NCBI GenBank assembly: GCA_012862575.1
Contig: BLSF01000058.1
Location: forward strand, 186,001 to 250,000
Direction of reading: 5' to 3'
DNA length: 64,000 bases
From: Parietichytrium sp. I65-24A
Taxonomy: Eukaryota > Sar > Bigyra > Thraustochytrida > Thraustochytriidae
The notes under the pieces are model-generated. The model searched no databases, was not told the origin of the DNA, and saw only the letters and a program-made list of their open reading frames with translations. Numbering within the stretch: the first letter of the stretch is position 1; each line of letters starts with the position of its first letter. Of this stretch, positions 57,380 to 64,000 are shown piece after piece. The position numbers and the translations under genes are program-made.

Positions 57380-58627
57380 CGTGCTACGGCGTCGCGTATA
57401 ACGCCGGGTCGCGCGATGAAACATGAAACCGCGGAAAAGAAGGCTAGTTTTCGTAGTTTTTCGTAGTTTTCGTTGCTGACGTGTACGAGTCGGAGTTGGT
57501 TGGCGGCGGGGAGGGATGCTTAGGCGCGCCGTAGGCTGCAGAAGCAGGCTGCGACTCTTTTCTCTCCGTGCAAATGTGTCTGGACGTGTTTGGACGGCGG
57601 AAAGTGTCGGAACTCTCGTCTTAGTGCATCGCTGGAAGAGCGCCATACCACCGAATGAAAAGAGTGGCCGGGAACTCTCGTGAACGTAGCCCTTGACTGA
57701 GTTCCCTGGACGCAGAACAGAATTCTCTCGCGCGGAACATTCGATCGCCTTGCCATGGCCACAGTGGCCGTGCCCACGGTCAGCACTGGTAGGATTGGCT
57801 GGCATGATGACATATGATGCTGATGACGATATGCGTTGCGTTGCATGGAAAGCGGTCAATTGCAGCGCGATGCCGGATGCATGTCACCTGGCACGCGAAC
57901 ACAAAAGCGCACAGGGTCCTCCTGTGTCACCTTTGGAAAACCCTCGCAACCCGAGCTACGTTTCACTGCGAGTCTCGAATCTCGAATCTCAACTTCCGAC
58001 TCTGTAATTACAATGAATTATTTCGAACTTTGAACTTCGAAAGATTCCCTTGCAACGGATAGATCTAATCTCGCCTACGATGAGGGTGAGGCTGAACTAA
58101 CTGCGCCATAGGCTCGTCGAGCATAAGATATGAGCTAATTCCAGGAGTTAGAGATCAATTGACTGTACATGAACAATAGTACGTGAGTTTGTTCTCTGTT
58201 GGAGGTGAGGAAATAGAGGAAATAAATAGAGCAAAGTGATGCATGTCTCGGTCTAGAATTCAGAATTCAGAATTCAGAATCATGCAGAAACTTTCATTCC
58301 CGAAACTCCGCTCGGAGAGGGGTAAGCGCAGAGCACACTTTATTCATTCAGAGGGGTCCGAGGTCTTTCCTCCGAGTCTTCTTCCTTCCTTGTAAAATCG
58401 GAATTCAGAGTTATTTGGAATAATAATTCTAATCTCCCATAAGAGAAATATTAAGCGCTGGAGCTTCTGGAAGCTGGAGCTTCCAGCAAGGCGGAGGCGG
58501 TGCTGGCGGTTCTGGCGGTGCACAATTTTTGGAAACTAACTCATCAAGCGGCCAGCTCTAGCTACTACTAGCAAAGCATTGTGGAACAGCATCTGCCTCT
58601 TCTACTTGGCTAATATTTTTAGCTAGC
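57380..58627. repeat. 1,248-bp long direct repeat, copy 1
   Basis: This copy matches 59216-60463 at roughly 98% by eye, with about 20 substitutions and a few short indels (for example around 58210, 58240 and 58262). Its left limit is set by the N join in front of copy 2, so the true repeat may start earlier. A minus-strand open frame at 57371-57859 is preserved in copy 2, but it has no recognisable content and an Arg/Thr/Ser-rich composition, so it is not called as a gene. Confidence 0.9.
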
Positions 58628-58941
58628 CTAGCACGCATTATACGCTTCAGTACCAACGGCTCGATCAAATTGTGGCTTGGTCGAAATTTAATTAAAGAGG
58701 AGGCATTGCGAGTTATGATTTTTAAACGATATTGTTGAGTAGATCTTGATAAAAGGAATCCATCGATGCCTTTGATATTTCATAACTCTTCTTGGTTCGA
58801 GAGAAATCGAGCTTCGCAAGTTGTACTTGTCCAGCAAGTTTAGCCTAAGTAAGTAGGAGTTGACTAAGACCTTCGCGAATTATGGAAAAGTGAACAACGT
58901 TGTTGATAAATTTGGTTCTTGAGGTTGGTTTTAGTTAGCTT

Positions 58942-59214
58942 TTAATTGATTTGTGTCGCCCCCAATCTCTTTTTGAGCATGTGCTTGACATTGTTGACAC
59001 GCGTCTTGAATCTCTTGCATGACGCATCGTCCGAGAGCCAATCTTGCTCGTGAAAGGCCTCTCTCGCACGGTTGAGCAAGATTGTCGGCGCGAGGTTTGG
59101 ATCCGTCTCCAGACTGTTGTGAATGAACGCCTCCAACTCCGCATGAATTCCAAGCCGTCCAGACCTTCCACCAGTAGAGGCAGTCTGCGTGGCAGCAGAA
59201 GGTGACACGTTTGA
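58942..59214 (-). CDS. C-terminal coding-like fragment cut by an assembly join
   Basis: An open frame of about 88 residues runs from the N at 59215 to a stop at 58942. Its composition is protein-like: helical, with LEAFIHNSLETDPNLAP, ILLNRAREAFHEQDW and KRFKTRVNNVKHMLKKR patterns. No family was recognised. The 5' part is missing beyond the N, so the real gene or element is truncated by the assembly here. It may derive from a mobile element, given the repeats around it, but nothing in the fragment proves that. Confidence 0.4.
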   Translation of the reverse strand, partial: SNVSPSAATQTASTGGRSGRLGIHAELEAFIHNSLETDPNLAPTILLNRAREAFHEQDWLSDDASCKRFKTRVNNVKHMLKKRLGATQIN

Positions 59215-59215
59215 N
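59215..59215. other. single N, contig join
   Basis: The ambiguous base separates unique sequence on the left from the start of the second repeat copy on the right. The coding fragment at 58942-59214 ends abruptly here. Distance and order across this point should not be trusted. Confidence 0.9.
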
Positions 59216-60463
59216 CGTGCTACGGCGTCGCGTATAACGCCGGGTCGCGCGATGAAACATGAAACCGCGGAAAAGAAGGCTAGTTTTCGTAGTTTTTCGT
59301 AGTTTTCGTTGCTGACGTGTACGAGTCGGAGTTGGTTGGCGGCGGGGAGGTATGCTTAGGCGCGCCGTAGGCTGCAGAAGCAGGCTGCGACTCTTTTCTC
59401 TCCGTGCAAATGTGTCTGGACGTGTTTGGACGGCGGAAAGTGTCGGAACTCTCGTCTTAGTGCATCGCTGGAAGAGCGCCATACCACCGAATGAAAAGAG
59501 TGGCCGGGAACTCTCGTGAACGTAGCCCTTGACTGAGTTCCCTGGACGCAGAACAGAATACTCTCGCGCGGAACATTCGATCGCCTTGCCATGGCCACAA
59601 TAGCCGTGCCCACGGTCAGCACTGGTAGGATTGGCTGGCATGATGACATATGATGCTGATGACGATATGCGTTGCGTTGCATGGAAAGCGGTCAATTGCA
59701 GCGCGACGCCGGATGCATGTCACCTGGCACGCGAACACAAAAGCGCACAGGGTCCTCCTGTGTCGCCTTTGGAAAACTCTCGCAACCCGAGCTACGTTTC
59801 ACTGCGAATCTCGAATCTCGAATCTCAACTCCCGACTCTGTAATTACAAAGAATTATTTCGAACTTCGAACTTTGAAAGATTCCCTTGCAACGGATAGAT
59901 CTAATCTCGCCTACGATGAGGCTGAGGCTGAACTAACTGCGCCATAGGCTCGTCGAGCATAAGGTATGAGCTAATTCCAGGAGTTAGAGATCAATTGACT
60001 GTACATGAACAATAGTACGTGAGTTTGTTCTCTGTTGGAGGAGAGGAAATAAATAGAGCAAAGTGATGCAAAGTGGTAAGCATGTCTCGGTCCAGAATTC
60101 AGAATAATTTCAGAATCATGCAGAAACTTTCATTTCCGAAACTCCGCTCGGAGAGGGGTAAGCGCAGAGCACACTTTATTCATTCAGAGGGGTCCGAGGT
60201 CTTTCCTCCGAGTCTTCTTCCTTCCTTGTAAAATCGGAATTCAGAGTTATTTGGAATAATAATTCTAATCTCCCATAAGAGAAATATTACGCGCTGGAGC
60301 TTCTGGAAGCTGGAGCTTCCAGCAAGGCGGAGGCGGTGCTGGCGGTTCTAGCGGTGCACAATTTTTGGAAACTAACTCATCAAGCGGCCAGCTCTAGCTA
60401 CTACTAGCAAAGCATTGTGGAACAGCATCTGCCTCTTCTACTTGGCTAATATTTTTAGCTAGC
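59216..60463. repeat. 1,248-bp long direct repeat, copy 2
   Basis: This is the near-identical partner of 57380-58627. It begins exactly at the N and diverges from copy 1 after AGCTAGC at 60463. With the right-hand join at 60641 it makes up most of a 1,425-bp piece bounded by Ns. An allelic or collapsed-repeat contig placed in tandem is as likely as a true duplication. Confidence 0.9.
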
Positions 60464-60527
60464 TAGTTAGAGAGCGAGCTTGCTAGCTGCTCTTTCATGA
60501 AGTCCCTGGCAGGTACTTCAGCCTTCG

Positions 60528-60754
60528 AGTGAGAATCTCATACTACCTAAGCAGTCCTGACATTTTATCCCTGAGCTTCAGCGACAATTAGGAGGAACAC
60601 GATACTAGTTAACAACCCCCCCACAGACAAGGTGCAGAGCNAGTGAGAATCTCATACTACCTAAGCAGTCCTGACATTTTATCCCTGAGCTTCAGCGACA
60701 ATTAGGAGGAACACGATACTAGTTAACAACCCCCCCACAGACAAGGTGCAGAGC
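60528..60754. repeat. 113-bp perfect duplication flanking an N (unmerged contig overlap)
   Basis: 60528-60640 and 60642-60754 appear identical base for base, including a 7-C run, with only the N at 60641 between them. This is what two overlapping contig ends look like when joined without merging, so the true sequence probably has one copy. Confidence 0.9.
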
Positions 60755-63700
60755 AGAAGCACGGATGAAAGCATTAAACAGGAGGACGCCTTCTTTCTTG
60801 AGGTTGCAGGATTCGAGAAGCTTGCTGCAGGCTTTCCAGTGCTTGCAGTGCGGAGTGCTCTCCTCCACACGCTGTCCTGCGAGCGAAACACTCAGCATTT
60901 GCCTCAGAGGTCTTAACCTCTTGGTTACCAGAACCAGATAGACTTCTCCAATGCGCCTCCTCACGTAGAGTCAAAACCCCACTCGCCATGCTACGCCTAG
61001 GTGCGGGACTAAAGGGGTGGCGACCCTTGCAGGGCATATCCAGGAGATAGTAATAGTGTGGTTTGACTCGATCAGAGGGGAGGGCGGGAGGAGGAAGGCG
61101 GGCAAAGTCAAGGTCTGGGAGGGATGCGGAAGGAAAGTTGAAGGGTTTGCCCCCCCTGAACGGACGGAACGTCAGTATTGCGTCACAATCACTGTAAGAG
61201 AAGACCAAACCTTTCGAGCGGGCGAAGATCCTCATTTGATTCCTGGTACGGAGGATTTGTTCAGGTGATGTGGGCGGCTGCAAAGTTGAAAATTAGCTGA
61301 TGACTGTTTCCTCTTTTTCTCACTTCTCCTAAATTATGGGCAGAAGTATATAGCTGTAGTAATGAGGTAGGGAAAAAGAAAAAAAACGGTGCCTCGAGTG
61401 AGAGCTGTGAGAGCTTTTCATCGAACAGAAATCTTCGAAATCCAGAATCAAAAATTGACTGAGGTTCACATCATAAGGGAAGCGTTTGCACACTCAAACC
61501 GCGCTCCCATCATGGTTTCATACTTTTTACAATCCGTAAAACCTCAGAGAAAAGGTTAACCATCGATTACGGGCGGTTGCAGTCACGTTCGCGACTCAAG
61601 AACCTGAAATTATAGCGCCGTGTAACTCGGTTGCAAATCTCACAACTGCAGGAGAGCGTGCGAAGAATGCGAAGATCGACTCACGTGTGCAAGAGGAAAA
61701 AATAGAACAAAAAAAACACAGAGACTATCAGTCAGCACAGAGACAAAACAAGCTTGTTTTCTAAATTCTAAAATCTGGGCGCCCTCTTTTCTCTTTCTCC
61801 AGTCCACCCAGTGAGTCACCCACCACATGCGGCGTCCAGTCAATTGAAGAAAAGGAAGGATTGATTCACAGCTAAAAACTTTATACTTCTCTTCTGAACT
61901 TCTCTAAAACATAAAATTAGGCATCGAGGGAGAGGCCGAGGGAGAGGCCGTTGCTAGCAAGGTCAAATTTCATCCGGAAAGACCCAAGATGAAAGGGGCA
62001 AAGCAGCTATAAACAGCTGCAGCTTCTCTTGATGCTTTTTCGAGCTACTGTAGGCGGTTGGAAGGGCTCTGAGGGTAGGTCACGGTGTCTTCTTCACCAA
62101 AGATCAGGGAGAATCCAGGAGTTCGTGGATGGAAGGAAGGCCGTGACCTGTCAGGAGTGGGAGGCGCGAAAAAAATGTTTGTCGCTTCAAATCCTGACTG
62201 TCCTGACTGCTTCTTCACAAGATCCGCAAAATCCGAAAATTTCAGTTCAGTCGAGATCAACAGAAGGCTATCGTTGTGCCCATAAACAAGGTTAATGAAA
62301 ATAGGACCTCCTCTCGTTCAGGTCACCTCCACGGATTTCCCTTTCTTCATTCCTTCTTTCGTTCTTTCTCCCCTCACTCACCTTCCAACTTGTAACGCGT
62401 GGCTCCGAGACCTCGAGCGATACTATCGCGCGCGTTTGGGGAAACTTTGAGTTTGTACATTCGGCCCCGAACGACTTGAACGCGGGCTTGCGATACAAGC
62501 CGCCTATGGCGCGTTGCAGGACGAGTCATCATCATTCTGACTTTCTGTTACTGATACTGAACTCTTCTTGGATTTTGGTGGTTGTTGCTGTCGACATCGA
62601 CACATGGACTGCTCACCACAACGAGTGACACCGGTCGTCAACAATTGATGAAAAAACACCAAGAAAAGAACGCCATGGCCAAGCAAAACTCGTTCTGATG
62701 CGGGATTTCAAGACTCTCTTTTCCAGGCAAGAATTTCCAGTCTTACGATTGCGGTGCGAGTTGTTTAATTCTTTTTTCTTTCGGGTTCTTTCCTGACCGT
62801 CAATCACAGTAAAAAATATAAGTCACACTTCGGAGCTCGGCTGGACTCGCTTTGGTTTTGTCCCACTCCAAATTTAAGGATTGGTTTGTTAGGACTTCTT
62901 CAAGACTTATCATGGAGCTGTTGGAGTAGTACTAGCATCCGGTAAACCGAGTACAGACAGTGAAAACGAGGACCTTCGGATACCACAGCCAATTTGAAGT
63001 TGGACGGTTAGTGTGTGACATAATGGGGCGACTAAGACCCCGTTGGAAAAAGGGTCATCACAGGGGATCGACCGTTTCTACGTAAACGCCTAGAAGGTAT
63101 AACAACACTAAAGAATATGTATACAAGCGTGGGCTCGATTAAACAACTTGTACTCCCCTATTAGCCATCTTTTGAGTCAAATCGAGGGGGAAAAAACTGC
63201 GACTTCTGGCATCTCCATCTTTCTTCCGAGTTTTCCACCTTCTTCCCAGATATGGAACATTATGCCTTGCTAATAAATTTCATCTTTCTCCTGCCTCAGC
63301 CTCCGTAATCTTTTCGGGGCATTTCGGTGCACCAGTGAGTGGAGCAGTACTAGTCATTGCGCAAAACAAGAGCCCCCTCACAACAACTCTCTATCCTTGT
63401 TTACAGTAGCACTGTCAAGTAGGGGATCTCATCGAAGTGGAATTCGTCTCGCCATCTGGGAATAACTACTGGGGAATTAATATAAATCTCCTCTCATAGG
63501 TAGGGCCTCCCTCCCAAGGATGGATTTATCAGATTTCATTTAATAGCTCAAACGCTAAGTGAGATGCTTTTAGTTTAAGTCCTAACGTCTGTGTAAACGC
63601 TGGCCAGGCTGGAGTGGACGTGCGTCTCTTACGAGAATATCTCTTTGTTATTGCACTACTAAATTATGACGTAAATCAAGCAACGTCAACAGAGTCTTTT

Positions 63701-64000
63701 CTCGATTCTCGTGAGATCATGTGAGATCTTCAGAATTTACCATGCTTACTCATATTGGAGTCTTATTCTCACAAGTACAATAGCCCATACGGTGAGTTGC
63801 CTAAGCCCCTGTAAAGTCGCACGGTACTGACACCGACAAAACCGTACAACCATATATCACACATTAGAGAGAAGTGAGGTTGAAGAAAGTTGAAGAGCAG
63901 CAAAGAAATCAAAGATGGGAGAAATCGTCGACGAACCTGATGGGGCGTAATGGCTACACACCTGCCCTTACACAAGCAATTAGCTTGTGCTCTTTACGAG
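60755..64000. other. 3.2-kb terminal interval without recognisable genes
   Basis: Frames of 60 to 170 codons occur on both strands (for example 60774-61283 minus and 62029-62295 plus) but show no domain, motif or codon pattern like the genes in this window. 61370-61390 and 61700-61720 are A-rich. 63000-63560 is AT-leaning and rich in TAG and CTA, like the other odd islands. No tRNA, rRNA or terminal repeat was recognised. Confidence 0.4.

Noticed and set aside
57371-57859. 162-codon minus-strand frame kept in both copies of the long repeat
   Set aside because: With only about 2% divergence between copies, preservation is uninformative. The composition is Arg/Thr/Ser-rich without motifs.
58140-58480. 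TGTTGGAG word and AT-rich end in the long repeat, reminiscent of an LTR
   Set aside because: No matched end repeats, target-site duplication or retroelement protein coding was seen, so no element is called.
60774-61283. 169-codon minus-strand frame
   Set aside because: It lies next to the assembly scar, is proline/serine-rich without a recognisable fold, and has no support on either side.

Overview
This is nuclear DNA of a eukaryotic protist, most likely a stramenopile and plausibly a labyrinthulomycete (thraustochytrid-like). That placement is inference. It rests on an LRR-FN3-cysteine-rich multi-pass receptor of a type common in stramenopiles, a MAP kinase with an N-terminal PH domain, a TPR protein carrying a CLWEIY motif, a divergent ribosomal P1 tail, and a coiled-coil protein resembling an outer-dynein-arm docking factor, which implies a flagellated stage. 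Genes are long and mostly intronless. Where introns can be reconstructed they are short GT-AG introns of about 40 to 100 bp. Genes alternate strand and often converge with 200 to 450 bp between stops. Starts were taken at the first plausible ATG, because several long open frames run upstream into non-ATG codons.

Layout. 1-5.7 kb: the 3' end of a probable glycosyltransferase, a three-exon StrG/PhyH-like dioxygenase and a 1,180-residue LRR receptor. 5.7-9 kb: gene-poor. 9-14.4 kb: an FHA-RING ubiquitin ligase and an ODAD3-like coiled-coil protein. 14.8-16 kb: aspartate aminotransferase. 17.6-22.7 kb: a 1,691-residue SF1 helicase whose whole architecture looks prokaryotic (DUF4011-like N-terminus, helicase, Vsr/MTES_1575-like nuclease fold). 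22.9-28.7 kb: a WW/ankyrin scaffold and a TPR (kinesin-light-chain-like) protein. 30.6-32.6 kb: an amino-acid transporter. 35.6-36 kb: ribosomal stalk protein P1, followed by a 224-bp tandem duplication. 37.1-39.1 kb: the PH-MAP kinase. 41.3-42.2 kb: an NHL-propeller gene with tiny introns. 43.5-46.4 kb: a START-domain protein and a ShKT-prolyl 4-hydroxylase, convergent. 47.8-48.7 kb: an armadillo protein with a candidate myristoylation signal. 50.1-55.5 kb: a DENND4/Crag-type Rab exchange factor. 56-64 kb: one small gene, then repeats, two single-N joins and nothing else confidently coding.

The genes are a mixed housekeeping and signalling set with no operon-like logic. The most unusual item is the prokaryote-style helicase. 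The two N joins at 59215 and 60641, with near-identical sequence around them, mark a doubtful stretch of assembly.
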